Source: Iodobacter fluviatilis
GTDB lineage: Bacteria > Pseudomonadota > Gammaproteobacteria > Burkholderiales > Chitinibacteraceae
Direction of reading: 5' to 3'
NCBI RefSeq assembly: GCF_900451195.1
Contig: NZ_UGHR01000006.1
Location: 197,946-261,945 of the forward strand
Length of the DNA stretch: 64,000 nucleotides
Shown here: piece by piece, positions 7,084 to 19,024 of the stretch
How the letters are laid out: each line of letters starts with the position of its first letter
Numbering within the stretch: position 1 is the first letter of the stretch
Made by a program: the position numbers and the translations under genes
The notes under the pieces: model-generated
Told to the model about the DNA's origin: nothing
Database searches by the model: none
What the model saw: only the letters and a program-made list of their open reading frames with translations

Positions 7084-10000
7084 ATGAGTATGAAATACTC
7101 GTTCACTGAGAAAAAACGCATTCGTAAAAGTTTTGCGAAACGGAAGAGCGTCCTTGAGGTGCCGTTCCTGCTCGCAACACAGATCGATTCTTATAGCGAA
7201 TACCTGCAATTAGGGGTTCCGGCCGATTCGCGCCGGATGATCGGTTTACAGGCAGCGTTTAATTCGATTTTCCCTATCGTCTCTCATAACGAAAACGCTC
7301 GATTGGAGTTTGTGCATTACTCCCTCGGCGATCCTGCTTTTGATGTGCTTGAGTGTCAGCAGCGAGGTATTACCTTCGCCGCTCCACTGCGCGCGCGCGT
7401 ACGTCTCGTGATCATGGATCGCGAAGCGTCTAAGCCAACGATCAAAGAAGTAAAAGAACAAGATGTGTACTTTGGCGAAGTGCCATTGATGACACGTACC
7501 GGTTCTTTTGTGATCAATGGTACAGAGCGGGTTATTGTTAGCCAGTTGCATCGCTCTCCTGGCGTATTCTTTGAACACGACAAGGGCAAGACTCATTCTT
7601 CAGGCAAGCTTCTGTTCTCGGCACGGATTATTCCGTACCGTGGCTCTTGGCTGGATTTCGAGTTTGATCCAAAAGATCTGTTGTTCTTCCGTATCGACCG
7701 TCGTCGCAAGATGCCGGTAACCACCCTGCTGAAAGCACTGGGCTATAACCCAGAACAAATCTTGGCTGGTTTCTTCGATACCGATACTTTCCTGATGGAC
7801 GAAGATGGCCTGTGCTTAGAGCTAGTGTCAGAGCGCCTAAAAGGTGAAGTTGCGAAGTTCGACATCATTGCAGATGATGGCAAAGTACTCGTTCAAAAAG
7901 ATAAGCGTATTACAGCTAAAACCATTCGCGATATTAATGCGTCTGGTCTGCAAAAGATTCCAGTGCCACTGGACTTCTTCTACGGCCGTATTCTGGCGCA
8001 CAACGTTGTTGACCCTATTACCGGCGAAGTGCTGGCTAAGGCTAATGAAGAAGTGACCGAAGATCTGGCTGTTAAGCTGGATATGGCAGATGTGAAGTCT
8101 GTGAAAGTGCTGTACGTGAATGATCTGGATCAAGGCGCGTTCCTGTCCCAGACATTGCGCTCAGACGATGTAGCTGATCAGTATGGTGCTCGCGTTGCAA
8201 TCTATCGCATGATGCGCCCTGGTGAGCCGCCAACCGAAGATTCAGTTGAAGCGTTGTTTAAGGGCCTGTTCTTCGCCCCTGAGCGTTACGATCTGTCTGC
8301 TGTTGGCCGTATGAAGTTTAACCGCCGTGCTTATCCTGATCGCTTAGAAGAAAAAGCACCGGGCTGGCAACGTCGTTTCTACGAAGAAGCGGGTCCGCGT
8401 GGTGTTGAAGGTGCAGGTATTCTGTGCACAGAAGACATCATCGCTGTGATCGGTATCCTCTTAGAATTGCGTAACGGCCGTGGCGATATCGATGATATCG
8501 ATCACTTGGGTAATCGTCGTGTGCGCTCGGTAGGTGAATTGGCAGAAAACCAATTCCGCGCTGGTTTGGTTCGTGTAGAACGTGCTGTTAAAGAGCGTTT
8601 GTCACAAGCAGAATCAGATAACCTGATGCCGCATGATTTGATTAATGCCAAACCTGTTTCGGCTGCAATCAAAGAATTCTTTGGTTCATCCCAGTTGTCG
8701 CAGTTTATGGATCAAACCAACCCATTATCAGAAATCACGCACAAGCGTCGTGTTTCTGCCCTTGGGCCAGGCGGTTTGACTCGTGAGCGCGCTGGCTTTG
8801 AAGTTCGTGACGTGCACCCGACGCATTACGGTCGTGTTTGCCCGATCGAAACGCCGGAAGGTCCAAACATTGGTCTGATCAACTCGCTCTCTTGCTATGC
8901 GCGTACCAACAGCTACGGCTTCTTGGAAACGCCTTACCGCAAAGTGATCGATTGTAAGGTTACTGATGAAATTGAATACTTGTCCGCGATTGAAGAGGGT
9001 AAGTACGTTGTAGCTCAGGCGAATGCCGAGTTCGACGAAGAAGGTCGTTTGACTGACGAGCTCGTAACTTGTCGTTCGAATGGCGACACGATCGTGGCTA
9101 CGCCGGATCGCGTACAGTACATGGATGTGGCGCCTAGCCAGATCGTATCGGTTGCGGCTTCCTTGATTCCATTCTTGGAACACGATGACGCCAACCGTGC
9201 GTTGATGGGTGCCAACATGCAGCGTCAGGCTGTTCCTTGCTTACGTGCACAAGCACCGTATGTAGGTACAGGTATTGAGCGTACATGTGCCACTGACTCG
9301 GGTACTGCAGTGACTGCATTGCGCGGCGGTGTGGTTGATTATGTTGATGCAGCGCGTGTTGTTATTCGTGTAAACGATGACGAAGCGATTGCGGGTGAAA
9401 CAGGTGTAGATATTTACAACCTGATTAAATTTACTCGTTCTAACCAGAACACCAACACCAACCAGAAGCCAGTCGTTGTTCGTGGCAGCATTATTGCCAA
9501 GGGCGATGTCATTGCGGATGGCGCATCAACTGACTTGGGCGAAATGGCTCTGGGTCAGAACATGACTATCGCGTTTATGCCATGGAACGGTTTCAACTTC
9601 GAAGATTCGATTTTGATCTCTGAAGACGTGGTTGCCAACGATCGCTACACTTCGATTCACATCGAAGAGCTGAACGTGATGGCGCGTGACACCAAGCTGG
9701 GTGCTGAAGAAATTACCCGTGATATTTCCAATCTGTCAGAGCGCATGCTGGGCCGTCTGGATGAATCTGGCGTGGTTTACATTGGTGCTGAAGTAGAAGC
9801 GGGCGATGTATTGTGCGGTAAGGTAACACCTAAGGGTGAAACTCAGCTGACTCCTGAAGAAAAGCTCTTACGTGCGATCTTCGGTGAAAAAGCATCCGAC
9901 GTTAAAGATACTTCACTGCGCGTGCCGTCAGGCATGGTCGGTACAGTTATCGACGTACAAGTGTTTACTCGTGAAGGCGTGGAGCGCGATCGTCGCGCCC

Positions 10001-11268
10001 AGTCCATCATTGATGATCAATTACGTCGCTATCGCCAAGATCTGAACGATCAATTACGTATTGTACAAAGCGATTTGTTTGAACGTATTGAACGTATGAT
10101 CGTGGGTAAAGTAGCAAACGGTGGCCCAATGCGCCTTGCTAAGGGCGTTGAAATCACCAAAGAATATTTGCTTGGTTTACCAGCAAAAATTGATTGGTTT
10201 GATATCCGCTTGGCAGACGAAGAAGCCGCTCGCCAGCTAGAAGCCATGAAAGACCTGATTGGCCAAATGCGCACTGAGTTTGACCTGCGTTTCGAAGATA
10301 AAAAACGCAAGCTGACTCAAGGTGACGAATTGCCACCTGGCGTGATCAAAATGGTTAAGGTGTATGTGGCCGTTAAACGCCGCCTGCAGCCTGGCGATAA
10401 GATGGCCGGCCGTCACGGTAACAAGGGTGTGGTTTCCAAGATTCTACCGATCGAAGATTTGCCATATATGGCAGATGGTAAAACAGTAGACATCGTTCTG
10501 AACCCATTGGGCGTACCTTCGCGTATGAACATTGGTCAGATTCTGGAAATGCACTTGGGTTGGGCAGCTAAGGGTATTGGTCAGCGTATTGATGCGATGC
10601 TCCGCGAGCAACGCAACGGTATGTTGGTTGATATGCGTGCTTACTTGAACAAGATCTATAACACCAGTGGTAAGACCGAAGATATCGACGGCCTCTCTGA
10701 TGAAGAACTGATCGAGTTGGCCAACGGCCTGCGCAACGGTATGACTTTTGCAAGCCCGGTATTTGACGGTGCGAAAGAGTCTGAAATTTATCAGATGTTG
10801 GACTTAGCTTACCCAAGCGAAGATCCACACACCCAGTTACTGGATTTCAATAGCAGCAAGACACAGATGCAGCTATTTGATGGTCGTAACGGTGAGCCAT
10901 TTGAGCGCAAGGTAACGGTTGGTGTAATGCACTACTTGAAACTGCATCACTTGGTTGACGATAAGATGCATGCTCGTTCCACGGGTCCTTACTCACTCGT
11001 TACGCAACAACCACTGGGCGGTAAAGCTCAGTTTGGTGGTCAGCGCTTCGGGGAGATGGAAGTTTGGGCGTTGGAAGCATACGGTGCAGCTTACACCTTG
11101 CAAGAAATGCTGACTGTGAAGTCAGATGATGTAAATGGTCGTACTAAGGTGTATGAAAACATCGTGAAGGGCGATCACCGGATTGATGCGGGCATGCCGG
11201 AATCCTTCAATGTGCTTGTGAAGGAAATCCGCTCACTCGGTATCGATATCGATCTGGAAACGTATTGA
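7084..11268 (+). CDS. rpoB: RNA polymerase beta subunit
   Basis: 1394 residues counted from ATG at 7084 ([17 protein letters not shown]), preceded by GGAGAG; the open frame extends further upstream but without homology. It forms one half of the active-site cleft and the rifampicin pocket. The pocket region around residue 550 ([20 protein letters not shown]) is intact; Thr stands where E. coli has Asn518, which I believe is normal for Neisseriales. The catalytic-side motif [15 protein letters not shown] is present. Longer than the 1342 residues of E. coli. Followed by rpoC after 66 bases. Confidence 0.98.
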   Translation: MSMKYSFTEKKRIRKSFAKRKSVLEVPFLLATQIDSYSEYLQLGVPADSRRMIGLQAAFNSIFPIVSHNENARLEFVHYSLGDPAFDVLECQQRGITFAAPLRARVRLVIMDREASKPTIKEVKEQDVYFGEVPLMTRTGSFVINGTERVIVSQLHRSPGVFFEHDKGKTHSSGKLLFSARIIPYRGSWLDFEFDPKDLLFFRIDRRRKMPVTTLLKALGYNPEQILAGFFDTDTFLMDEDGLCLELVSERLKGEVAKFDIIADDGKVLVQKDKRITAKTIRDINASGLQKIPVPLDFFYGRILAHNVVDPITGEVLAKANEEVTEDLAVKLDMADVKSVKVLYVNDLDQGAFLSQTLRSDDVADQYGARVAIYRMMRPGEPPTEDSVEALFKGLFFAPERYDLSAVGRMKFNRRAYPDRLEEKAPGWQRRFYEEAGPRGVEGAGILCTEDIIAVIGILLELRNGRGDIDDIDHLGNRRVRSVGELAENQFRAGLVRVERAVKERLSQAESDNLMPHDLINAKPVSAAIKEFFGSSQLSQFMDQTNPLSEITHKRRVSALGPGGLTRERAGFEVRDVHPTHYGRVCPIETPEGPNIGLINSLSCYARTNSYGFLETPYRKVIDCKVTDEIEYLSAIEEGKYVVAQANAEFDEEGRLTDELVTCRSNGDTIVATPDRVQYMDVAPSQIVSVAASLIPFLEHDDANRALMGANMQRQAVPCLRAQAPYVGTGIERTCATDSGTAVTALRGGVVDYVDAARVVIRVNDDEAIAGETGVDIYNLIKFTRSNQNTNTNQKPVVVRGSIIAKGDVIADGASTDLGEMALGQNMTIAFMPWNGFNFEDSILISEDVVANDRYTSIHIEELNVMARDTKLGAEEITRDISNLSERMLGRLDESGVVYIGAEVEAGDVLCGKVTPKGETQLTPEEKLLRAIFGEKASDVKDTSLRVPSGMVGTVIDVQVFTREGVERDRRAQSIIDDQLRRYRQDLNDQLRIVQSDLFERIERMIVGKVANGGPMRLAKGVEITKEYLLGLPAKIDWFDIRLADEEAARQLEAMKDLIGQMRTEFDLRFEDKKRKLTQGDELPPGVIKMVKVYVAVKRRLQPGDKMAGRHGNKGVVSKILPIEDLPYMADGKTVDIVLNPLGVPSRMNIGQILEMHLGWAAKGIGQRIDAMLREQRNGMLVDMRAYLNKIYNTSGKTEDIDGLSDEELIELANGLRNGMTFASPVFDGAKESEIYQMLDLAYPSEDPHTQLLDFNSSKTQMQLFDGRNGEPFERKVTVGVMHYLKLHHLVDDKMHARSTGPYSLVTQQPLGGKAQFGGQRFGEMEVWALEAYGAAYTLQEMLTVKSDDVNGRTKVYENIVKGDHRIDAGMPESFNVLVKEIRSLGIDIDLETY

Positions 11269-11285
11269 TTCGTGGGGTAGTAGAT

Positions 11286-11304
11286 GGCGGGCAGAGTGCC
11301 CGCC
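11286..11304 (+). other. Hairpin in the rpoB-rpoC junction
   Basis: A perfect 8-bp GC stem GGCGGGCA/TGCCCGCC with a 3-base loop, no T run. It starts 17 bases after the rpoB stop and ends 30 bases before the rpoC start. It may mark an RNA processing or stability site. Confidence 0.6.
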
Positions 11305-11334
11305 ATACCCCGAACGCCTCACTGGAGTCAAAGA

Positions 11335-14300
11335 ATGAAAGGCTTACTCGAACTCTTCAAGCAAGTTGCTGCAAATGAAGAATTTGATGCGATTAAGATC
11401 GGTCTGGCATCGCCAGAAAAAATCCGCTCTTGGTCGTTCGGCGAAGTAAAAAAGCCGGAAACCATTAACTACCGTACATTTAAGCCAGAACGTGATGGCT
11501 TATTTTGCGCGCGTATTTTTGGCCCAATCAAAGATTACGAATGCCTGTGCGGTAAGTACAAACGCCTGAAGCACCGTGGTGTGATCTGCGAGAAGTGCGG
11601 TGTGGAAGTGACCCTGTCTAAGGTTCGTCGCGACCGCATGGGGCACATCGAGCTGGCTAGCCCGGTTGCACACATCTGGTTCTTGAAATCCCTGCCATCG
11701 CGCTTGGGTATGGTGCTTGATATTCCATTGCGTGATATCGAACGCGTACTTTACTTCGAAGGTTTTGTGGTGATCGAGCCAGGCATGACGCCGCTGACCC
11801 GTGGCCAATTGCTGACTGAAGAAGATTACTTCAATAAAGTTGAAGAGTATGGTGACGAATTCGTAGCCCTGATGGGCGCGGAAGCGGTGCGTGAACTCTT
11901 GAAGAGCATGGATGTAGAAGACCAAATCACCACCTTGCGTGCTGAATTGTCCTCCACCGGCTCCGAAACCAAAATCAAGAAGATTTCCAAGCGCCTGAAA
12001 GTGCTGGAAGCCTTCCAACGTTCCGGTATCAAGCCAGAATGGATGGTTCTGGAAGTTCTGCCTGTATTGCCGCCTGAATTACGTCCTTTAGTACCATTGG
12101 ATGGTGGTCGTTTCGCGACTTCAGATCTGAACGATTTGTATCGCCGCGTGATTAACCGTAATAATCGTCTGAAACGTCTTTTAGAATTGCGCGCGCCAGA
12201 AATTATCGTGCGTAATGAAAAACGTATGTTGCAAGAAGCGGTTGATTCCTTGCTCGATAACGGCCGTCGCGGTAAAGCGATGACTGGTGCGAACAAGCGT
12301 CCTCTTAAATCCTTGGCCGATATGATCAAGGGTAAGGGCGGTCGTTTCCGTCAGAACTTGTTGGGTAAGCGCGTAGATTATTCTGGTCGTTCGGTTATTA
12401 CCGTGGGCCCGACACTGCGTCTGCATCAGTGCGGCTTGCCAAAACTGATGGGTCTGGAGCTGTTCAAGCCATTTATTTTCCACAAGCTTGAAGTGCTTGG
12501 TCTTGCGACCACCATTAAAGCGGCCAAGAAAATGGTTGAAGCCCAGGATCCAGTGGTTTGGGACATCTTGGAAGACGTGATTCGCGAACATCCGATTCTC
12601 TTGAATCGTGCGCCAACACTGCACCGCTTGGGTATTCAAGCGTTTGAGCCTGTGTTGATCGAAGGTAAAGCGATTCAACTGCACCCACTCGTCTGCGCGG
12701 CATTCAATGCCGACTTCGACGGTGACCAGATGGCTGTTCACGTTCCGCTGAGCCTTGAGGCACAGATGGAAGCACGCACGCTGATGCTGGCTTCTAACAA
12801 CGTATTGTCGCCAGCTAACGGCGAGCCAATTATCGTTCCTTCGCAGGATATCGTGCTGGGTCTGTATTACATGACTCGTGAACGTATCAATGCCAAGGGC
12901 GAGGGCATGAACCTGATCGACGTAAGCGAGGCAATGCGTGCTTATGCGAGCAAGGAAGTGACCTTGCAAACACGCGTTGATATCCGTTTGAAAGAATGGG
13001 TAAAAGACGAAGACGGCGAATGGCAAGCTCAGATGGTGCGTCGTAGCACTACTGTTGGCCGTGCGATCTTGTCTGAAATCCTGCCTAAGGGCCTCGATTT
13101 CAGCCATATCGACAAAGCCTTGAAAAAGAAAGAAATTGGTAAGCTGATTAACGCTTCATTCCGCCGTTGTGGTCTGAAAGATACCGTTATTTTTGCTGAC
13201 CAACTGATGTACACCGGTTTTGCTTATTCGACACGCGGTGGTATCTCGATTTGTGTTGATGATATGGTTGTGCCGGATAAGAAGGTTCAGCTCTTGGCTG
13301 AATCCTACGCTGAAGTACGTGAGATCGAGCATCAGTACAGCTCCGGTCTGGTAACTCAGGGTGAACGTTACAATAAGGTTGTGGATATCTGGGGCCGTGC
13401 CGGTGACCAGATTGCCAAGGCGATGATGGATCAGCTCGGTAAAGAGAAGGTCATCAACCGCGAAGGCAAGGAAGTTGATCAAGACTCGTTCAACTCGGTG
13501 TTTATGATGGCCGATTCCGGTGCCCGCGGTTCTGCAGCGCAGATTCGCCAGCTGGCCGGTATGCGGGGTTTGATGGCTAAACCGGACGGTTCGATTATTG
13601 AAACGCCGATTACCACTAACTTCCGTGAAGGTCTGACCGTTCTTCAGTACTTTATCTCGACTCACGGTGCACGTAAGGGTCTGGCAGATACGGCGCTGAA
13701 AACAGCGAACTCCGGTTACCTGACACGTCGTCTGGTTGACGTTACACAAGACTTGGTTGTGATCGAAGACGATTGCGGCACTAAGAACGGTGTAGTGATG
13801 AAGGCGGTTGTACAGGGTGGTGATGTAATTGAAGCCCTGCGTGATCGTATTCTGGGCCGCGTTGTTGTGCTTGATGTGATCGATCCTGTTACTCACGAAA
13901 CAGTGTTCCCGGTGGGTACATTGCTAGGTGAAGACGAAGTAGACGAAATCGAACACCTTGGTGTTGATGAAGTTAAAGTTCGCACTCCACTGTCTTGCGA
14001 GACGCGCTATGGCCTGTGCGCCAAGTGTTACGGTCGTGACTTAGGTCGTGGTCACCTGGTCAATACAGGTGAAGCTGTGGGTGTTATTGCAGCCCAGTCG
14101 ATTGGTGAGCCGGGTACCCAGCTGACCATGCGTACTTTCCACATCGGGGGTGCGGCTTCTCGTGCTGCTGCTGCAACGCAAGTTGAAGCGAAGTCCAGCG
14201 GTAATATCGCGTACAGCCCTAATATGCGCTACGTGACCAATGCCAAGGGCGATCCAGTTGTGATTGCACGTTCTGCTGAAGTGATTGTTGTCGATGACAA

Positions 14301-15534
14301 CGGTCGTGAGCGTGAACGTCATAAAGTACCGTACGGTGCAACACTGACTGTTAAAGATGGCGATAGCATCAAAGCAGGTGGCGTACTGGGTACGTGGGAT
14401 CCGCACACTCGTCCAATTATTTCGGAATACGCCGGTCAGGTGAAGTTCGATAATGTGGAAGAGGGTATTACCGTAATGAAGCAGGTCGATGATGTGACCG
14501 GTCTTTCGACCCTGGTTGTTATCGATCCTAAGCGTAAAGGCGGTAAGGCGACTGGCGTACGTCCAATGGTTAAGTTGTTGGATGAGCGCGGCGGCGAAGT
14601 TAAAATGGCGGGTACTGATACCACCGTTATGATCGGTTTCCAAGTGGGTTGTATTATCACGGTGAAAGACGGTCAAGTGGTTGGTGTGGGTGATGTATTG
14701 GCACGTATTCCACAAGAATCTGCTAAGACTCGCGATATTACCGGGGGTCTTCCACGCGTTGCTGAGTTGTTTGAAGCGCGTATTCCGAAAGATCCAGGTA
14801 TGCTGGCTGAAATTACCGGTACAGTTTCCTTCGGTAAAGAAACCAAGGGTAAACAGCGTTTAGTCTTAACAGATCTGGAAGGTGCACCGCACGAATACCT
14901 GATCTTGAAAGAAAAACACGTACTGGTTCACGATGGTCAAGTTGTTAACCGTGGTGAAAGTATTGTTGACGGTGCGATTGATCCGCACGACATCTTGCGT
15001 CTGCAAGGTATCGAAGCATTGTCTCGCTACGTTGTACAAGAAGTGCAGGAAGTTTACCGTCTGCAGGGTGTGAAGATTAACGATAAGCACATTGAAGTAA
15101 TTCTTCGCCAAATGTTGCGTCGTGTTGTGATCACTGATTCTGCTGATTCTGCCTTCATCCAAGGTGAGCAAGTTGAGCGTGCTGAAGTACTGACAGTGAA
15201 CGATAGGTTGATTGCTGAGGGTAAGTTACCAGCAAGCTATGATAATGTTCTGTTGGGTATTACTAAGGCATCTCTGTCGACTGATTCGTTTATTTCAGCG
15301 GCTTCCTTCCAGGAAACCACGCGGGTACTGACTGAAGCAGCCATTATGGGCAAAGTTGATGACTTGCGCGGTCTGAAAGAAAACGTCATTGTTGGTCGCT
15401 TGATCCCAGCAGGTACTGGTTTAGCTTACCACCGTAGTCGTAAGCGTCAGGCACCGGTGAGTGATCAGTTGTCTGATATTTTTGCACCAGCTGCAGAGGC
15501 TGAAACCGCTGCAAGTGGTGAAGTTGGGGTCTAA
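11335..15534 (+). CDS. rpoC: RNA polymerase beta' subunit
   Basis: 1399 residues from ATG at 11335 ([20 protein letters not shown]), behind CTGGAG. It carries the catalytic metal site NADFDGDQ (about 460) and two zinc sites: [19 protein letters not shown] near the N-terminus and the [11 protein letters not shown] group around 880-900. The trigger loop and jaw regions are full length. Co-transcribed with rpoB. A run of minus-strand open frames over this gene is only codon-bias shadow. Confidence 0.98.
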   Translation: MKGLLELFKQVAANEEFDAIKIGLASPEKIRSWSFGEVKKPETINYRTFKPERDGLFCARIFGPIKDYECLCGKYKRLKHRGVICEKCGVEVTLSKVRRDRMGHIELASPVAHIWFLKSLPSRLGMVLDIPLRDIERVLYFEGFVVIEPGMTPLTRGQLLTEEDYFNKVEEYGDEFVALMGAEAVRELLKSMDVEDQITTLRAELSSTGSETKIKKISKRLKVLEAFQRSGIKPEWMVLEVLPVLPPELRPLVPLDGGRFATSDLNDLYRRVINRNNRLKRLLELRAPEIIVRNEKRMLQEAVDSLLDNGRRGKAMTGANKRPLKSLADMIKGKGGRFRQNLLGKRVDYSGRSVITVGPTLRLHQCGLPKLMGLELFKPFIFHKLEVLGLATTIKAAKKMVEAQDPVVWDILEDVIREHPILLNRAPTLHRLGIQAFEPVLIEGKAIQLHPLVCAAFNADFDGDQMAVHVPLSLEAQMEARTLMLASNNVLSPANGEPIIVPSQDIVLGLYYMTRERINAKGEGMNLIDVSEAMRAYASKEVTLQTRVDIRLKEWVKDEDGEWQAQMVRRSTTVGRAILSEILPKGLDFSHIDKALKKKEIGKLINASFRRCGLKDTVIFADQLMYTGFAYSTRGGISICVDDMVVPDKKVQLLAESYAEVREIEHQYSSGLVTQGERYNKVVDIWGRAGDQIAKAMMDQLGKEKVINREGKEVDQDSFNSVFMMADSGARGSAAQIRQLAGMRGLMAKPDGSIIETPITTNFREGLTVLQYFISTHGARKGLADTALKTANSGYLTRRLVDVTQDLVVIEDDCGTKNGVVMKAVVQGGDVIEALRDRILGRVVVLDVIDPVTHETVFPVGTLLGEDEVDEIEHLGVDEVKVRTPLSCETRYGLCAKCYGRDLGRGHLVNTGEAVGVIAAQSIGEPGTQLTMRTFHIGGAASRAAAATQVEAKSSGNIAYSPNMRYVTNAKGDPVVIARSAEVIVVDDNGRERERHKVPYGATLTVKDGDSIKAGGVLGTWDPHTRPIISEYAGQVKFDNVEEGITVMKQVDDVTGLSTLVVIDPKRKGGKATGVRPMVKLLDERGGEVKMAGTDTTVMIGFQVGCIITVKDGQVVGVGDVLARIPQESAKTRDITGGLPRVAELFEARIPKDPGMLAEITGTVSFGKETKGKQRLVLTDLEGAPHEYLILKEKHVLVHDGQVVNRGESIVDGAIDPHDILRLQGIEALSRYVVQEVQEVYRLQGVKINDKHIEVILRQMLRRVVITDSADSAFIQGEQVERAEVLTVNDRLIAEGKLPASYDNVLLGITKASLSTDSFISAASFQETTRVLTEAAIMGKVDDLRGLKENVIVGRLIPAGTGLAYHRSRKRQAPVSDQLSDIFAPAAEAETAASGEVGV

Positions 15535-15550
15535 CGATCATCGGCTTGTC

Positions 15551-15580
15551 TTGACGACAAGCACTTGATTTCAATAGAAT
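15551..15580 (+). promoter_or_regulatory. Putative str operon promoter
   Basis: TTGACG (15551-15556), 18-base spacer, TAGAAT (15575-15580): the same hexamers as the tRNA-Tyr promoter with one base longer spacing. The -35 lies in the loop of an inverted repeat GCTTGTC/GACAAGC (15544-15562). Transcription would start near 15587, immediately before the terminator hairpin at 15592. Confidence 0.5.
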
Positions 15581-15591
15581 CCTGTACTTTT

Positions 15592-15632
15592 ACACAACGC
15601 TCAGCTTAGCTGGGCGTTGTGTACTTCTTTTA
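15592..15632 (+). terminator. Terminator after rpoC
   Basis: A 14-bp stem ACACAACGCTCAGC/GCTGGGCGTTGTGT with one G-U pair and loop TTA, followed by ACTTCTTTTA. It should end rpoBC transcripts. It also begins only a few bases after the predicted start of the str promoter. Confidence 0.8.
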
Positions 15633-15657
15633 CGCAGTCAGTATTGAAGTTTTTTTT

Positions 15658-15897
15658 CGCACTAAAAAAGAAGAAACAAGCCGGTGGTGGTCGGCAAAAG
15701 CCTGACTGATAATTGGCTTAATGTTTTGATTTTATTGTGAAAATTTATTTTCGCTGGCTATTTGAAAGAAGTGGTTGTGAGTAGTGCCGCAGTAAAACAA
15801 AGAAACAAACATGTGGTGGTCAGCGTAAGCAGGACTGATAATGTGTTTAATGCTTTGTATGAAATGATAAGACGCAAGTGCCCCAAAGGGGCTTTTT
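15658..15897 (+). ncRNA. rpsL leader with tandem structured motif and attenuator-like hairpin
   Basis: Two diverged copies of one motif, 15673-15728 and 15802-15857, agree at 44 of 56 aligned bases. Each can form an outer helix (15678-15685 with 15712-15719; 15807-15814 with 15841-15848) and an inner stem-loop (around 15688-15708 and 15817-15837) with a 4-base loop, AAAA in the first and GTAA in the second. Three outer pairs change on both sides between copies (G-C to A-T, C-G to A-T, G-U to U-G). Similarity continues weakly upstream of each copy. A short stem GCCCC/GGGGC with TTTTT (15880-15897) ends six bases before the rpsL ribosome-binding site. The fold is inference; I do not recognise a named family. 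Confidence 0.6.
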
Positions 15898-15915
15898 AAC
15901 CTAAGGAAGTAATCA

Positions 15916-16290
15916 ATGCCAACGATTAACCAGCTCGTCCGTAAAGGTCGTGTGCAGGAAAAAGCAAAGAGCAAGGTTCCCGCTCTTGAGTCTTGCCCGC
16001 AAAAACGTGGCGTATGCACTCGTGTATACACAACCACTCCTAAGAAGCCTAACTCCGCGCTTCGTAAAGTTTGTAAAGTTCGCTTAACTAATGGTTTCGA
16101 AGTGATTTCGTACATTGGTGGTGAAGGCCATAACCTGCAGGAACACAGCGTTGTGCTGATCCGCGGCGGTCGTGTTAAGGATTTGCCGGGTGTGCGTTAC
16201 CACACAGTACGCGGCTCTCTGGATACAGCCGGCGTTAAAGATCGCAAACAATCGCGCTCCAAGTATGGTACTAAGCGTCCTAAGGCTTAA
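15916..16290 (+). CDS. rpsL: 30S ribosomal protein S12
   Basis: 124 residues of the decoding-centre protein. The two loops contacting 16S rRNA are of the streptomycin-sensitive type: [12 protein letters not shown] (Lys at about 43) and [14 protein letters not shown] (Lys at about 88). AAGGAAG precedes ATG. First gene of the str operon (rpsL-rpsG-fusA-tuf), here running on into rpsJ. Confidence 0.98.
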   Translation: MPTINQLVRKGRVQEKAKSKVPALESCPQKRGVCTRVYTTTPKKPNSALRKVCKVRLTNGFEVISYIGGEGHNLQEHSVVLIRGGRVKDLPGVRYHTVRGSLDTAGVKDRKQSRSKYGTKRPKA

Positions 16291-16400
16291 TTGCCACTGG
16301 ACGGTCGGCGAGACCCATTCGGGCCGTCGAGTAAGTGGTCGTCTTGATGGGCGGCCGAGGGGGAAACCCCGACTGAATGAAATATTAAGGATAGAGAATT
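16291..16400 (+). promoter_or_regulatory. rpsL-rpsG intercistronic region, probable S7 target
   Basis: 110 GC-rich bases with several inverted repeats, including GGGG GAAA CCCC near 16357-16370. In E. coli the equally long S12-S7 gap is the mRNA site where S7 represses its own operon. Position, length and structure potential agree; direct binding is inference. Confidence 0.45.
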
Positions 16401-16871
16401 ATGCCTAGACGCAGAGAAGTACCGAAACGTGACGTTTTACCGGATCCAAAATTCGGTAGCCAAGAACTGACCAAGTTCATGAACGTTGTCATGATGGATG
16501 GCAAGAAAGCGGTTGCAGAGCGTATTGTTTACGGTGCACTTGTGCAGATCGAGAAAAAAACTGGCAAATCACCGCTGGAAGTGTTCTCCGCTGCAATCGG
16601 TAACGCCAAGCCAATGGTTGAAGTTAAAAGCCGTCGTGTTGGTGGTGCAAACTATCAAGTACCAGTCGAAGTCCGTCCTAGCCGTCGTTTGGCATTGGCG
16701 ATGCGTTGGGTTCGTGATGCGGCTCGTAAACGTGGTGAAAAATCGATGGATCTGCGTCTGGCAGGCGAACTCCTCGATGCGGCTGAAGGCCGCGGTGGCG
16801 CGATGAAGAAGCGCGACGAAGTACACCGTATGGCAGAAGCGAATAAAGCATTCGCTCACTACCGCTTCTAA
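16401..16871 (+). CDS. rpsG: 30S ribosomal protein S7
   Basis: 156 residues, the long form with the C-terminal AHYRF end. S7 nucleates assembly of the 30S head and touches the E site. [20 protein letters not shown] is the typical start. 27 bases separate it from fusA. In the family S7 is the translational repressor of the str operon. Confidence 0.98.
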   Translation: MPRRREVPKRDVLPDPKFGSQELTKFMNVVMMDGKKAVAERIVYGALVQIEKKTGKSPLEVFSAAIGNAKPMVEVKSRRVGGANYQVPVEVRPSRRLALAMRWVRDAARKRGEKSMDLRLAGELLDAAEGRGGAMKKRDEVHRMAEANKAFAHYRF

Positions 16872-16898
16872 TCGCGTAACCCGGATAAGGAATCTCCC

Positions 16899-18998
16899 GT
16901 GGCACGTAAGACTTCTATTGAGCGCTACCGTAATATTGGTATTTCTGCTCACATCGACGCCGGTAAAACGACGACGACCGAACGCGTTCTGTTCTACACC
17001 GGTGTAAACCACAAGATCGGTGAAGTGCATGATGGCGCCGCAACAATGGACTGGATGGAGCAAGAGCAGGAACGTGGTATTACCATTACTTCTGCCGCTA
17101 CAACTACGTTCTGGAAAGGCATGGCGCAACAGTACCCAGAACACCGCATTAACATCATTGACACCCCAGGCCACGTTGACTTCACTATTGAAGTTGAGCG
17201 CTCAATGCGCGTTCTGGACGGTGCATGTATGGTTTATTGCGCTGTGGGTGGTGTTCAGCCTCAGTCTGAAACCGTATGGCGTCAAGCTAATAAATACAAA
17301 GTTCCACGTCTTGCTTTCGTAAACAAGATGGACCGTCAAGGCGCTAACTTCTTCCGCGTTGTAGAGCAGATGAAGATTCGCCTGAAAGCAAATCCAGTAC
17401 CAGTTGTAATTCCAGTTGGCGCTGAAGATGGCTTTACCGGTGTGGTTGATCTGATCAAGATGAAATCCATCTTGTGGGATGAAGCATCGCAAGGTATGAA
17501 GTTTGAGTATGGTGATATCCCTGCTGAATTAGTAGAGATCGCTCAAACTTGGCGCGAAAACATGGTTGAAGCCGCTGCTGAATCATCTGAAGAGATGATG
17601 AACAAATACCTTGAAGAAGGTGATTTGAGCGAAGCTGAAATCATTGAAGGTTTGCGCATCCGTACTTTAGCGTGCGAAATTCAGCCTATGCTGTGTGGCA
17701 GTGCGTTCAAGAACAAGGGCGTACAACGTATGCTCGACGCTGTAATCGACTTTATGCCTTCACCGGTTGAAGTTGCTGCGATTACTGGCGTGGATGAAAA
17801 AGAACAACCTATTACTCGTGAAGCTTCAGATACTGCTCCGTTCTCGGCGCTGGCATTTAAGCTGATGAGCGATCCTTATGTTGGTCAATTGACCTTCTTC
17901 CGTGTTTACTCTGGTGTTGTGAAGTCTGGCGATACCGTACTGAACTCGGTTAAGGATAAGAAAGAGCGTATCGGCCGTATCGTGCAAATGCACGCAAACG
18001 ATCGTCAGGAAATTGATGAAGTTTATGCTGGCGATATCGCTGCTGCGATTGGCTTGAAAGAAGTTACAACAGGTGAAACATTGTGTGCACCAAGTGACTT
18101 CATTATCTTGGAACGCATGATATTCCCAGAGCCAGTAATTCACGTTGCTGTTGAGCCAAAAACAAAGCAAGACCAAGAAAAAATGGGTATTGCTCTGAAT
18201 CGTCTTGCTAAGGAAGATCCATCTTTCCGCGTGCGTACAGACGAAGAAACCGGCCAGACAATTATGTCTGGTATGGGTGAGCTGCACTTGGAAATTCTGG
18301 TTGACCGTATGCGCCGTGAGTTTGGCGTTGAAGCAAATGTGGGTGCTCCGCAAGTTGCATACCGCGAAACAATTACCCGTATCGCTACCGATATCGAAGG
18401 TAAGCATGCTAAACAGTCTGGCGGTAAAGGTCAGTACGGTCACTGCGTGATTACTGTAGAGCCTTCGGGTGAAGGTAATGGTTATGCGTTCATCGACGAA
18501 ATCAAGGGTGGTACAATTCCTCGTGAATTTATCCCTTCGGTGGATAAGGGTATCCAGAACACATTGAAAGCAGGTGTGTTGGCGGGCTTCCCGGTTGTTG
18601 ACGTTAAGGTTCGCCTGACGTTTGGTTCGTACCACGATGTTGACTCTTCACAAATTGCGTTTGAGCTTGCGGGTTCGATTGCGTTTAAAGAAGCGATGCG
18701 TCGTGCTGGTGCCGTTATTCTTGAGCCTATGATGGCCGTAGAAGTCGAAACACCAGAAGAGTACATGGGTGACATCATGGGCGATATCTCGTCCCGCCGT
18801 GGTATCTTGCAAGGTATGGATGATAATCCTGCTGGTGGCAAGATGGTTAAGGCAGAGTTACCTCTTTCCGAGATGTTTGGTTACTCGACTCGTTTGCGTT
18901 CTATGTCGCAAGGTCGTGCAACTTACTCTATGGAATTCAAGCATTACTCCGAAGCGCCGAAGCATGTGGCTGACGCGATTATTGCGAACAAAAAATAA
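16899..18998 (+). CDS. fusA: Elongation factor G
   Basis: A 699-residue GTPase that drives translocation and, with RRF, ribosome recycling. G domain: [15 protein letters not shown] (about 17-31), DTPGHVDF (about 88-95), NKMDR (about 142-146); domains II-V follow at normal length. The start codon is GTG (CCCGTGGCACGT), giving [12 protein letters not shown], the family N-terminus. Followed by tuf after 26 bases. Confidence 0.97.
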   Translation: MARKTSIERYRNIGISAHIDAGKTTTTERVLFYTGVNHKIGEVHDGAATMDWMEQEQERGITITSAATTTFWKGMAQQYPEHRINIIDTPGHVDFTIEVERSMRVLDGACMVYCAVGGVQPQSETVWRQANKYKVPRLAFVNKMDRQGANFFRVVEQMKIRLKANPVPVVIPVGAEDGFTGVVDLIKMKSILWDEASQGMKFEYGDIPAELVEIAQTWRENMVEAAAESSEEMMNKYLEEGDLSEAEIIEGLRIRTLACEIQPMLCGSAFKNKGVQRMLDAVIDFMPSPVEVAAITGVDEKEQPITREASDTAPFSALAFKLMSDPYVGQLTFFRVYSGVVKSGDTVLNSVKDKKERIGRIVQMHANDRQEIDEVYAGDIAAAIGLKEVTTGETLCAPSDFIILERMIFPEPVIHVAVEPKTKQDQEKMGIALNRLAKEDPSFRVRTDEETGQTIMSGMGELHLEILVDRMRREFGVEANVGAPQVAYRETITRIATDIEGKHAKQSGGKGQYGHCVITVEPSGEGNGYAFIDEIKGGTIPREFIPSVDKGIQNTLKAGVLAGFPVVDVKVRLTFGSYHDVDSSQIAFELAGSIAFKEAMRRAGAVILEPMMAVEVETPEEYMGDIMGDISSRRGILQGMDDNPAGGKMVKAELPLSEMFGYSTRLRSMSQGRATYSMEFKHYSEAPKHVADAIIANKK

Positions 18999-19024
18999 TC
19001 AAATAATTTAAAGGATATATAGCA

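Noticed and set aside
8650..8800. Thr at the RpoB position of E. coli Asn518 as a rifampicin-resistance mutation
   Set aside because: The rest of the pocket is unchanged and, from memory, Thr here is usual in Neisseriales; no evidence of acquired resistance.
12181..13107. 308-codon open frame antisense to rpoC (also 13156-13896 and 14041-14715)
   Set aside because: Lies within a strongly conserved gene; translation is rich in Thr, His, Gln and Asn as expected from the reverse of E. coli-like codon use. No start signals.
17826..18635. 269-codon open frame antisense to fusA, and similar frames behind both tuf genes
   Set aside because: Same codon-bias shadow; the two tuf copies give matching shadows because the genes are duplicates.
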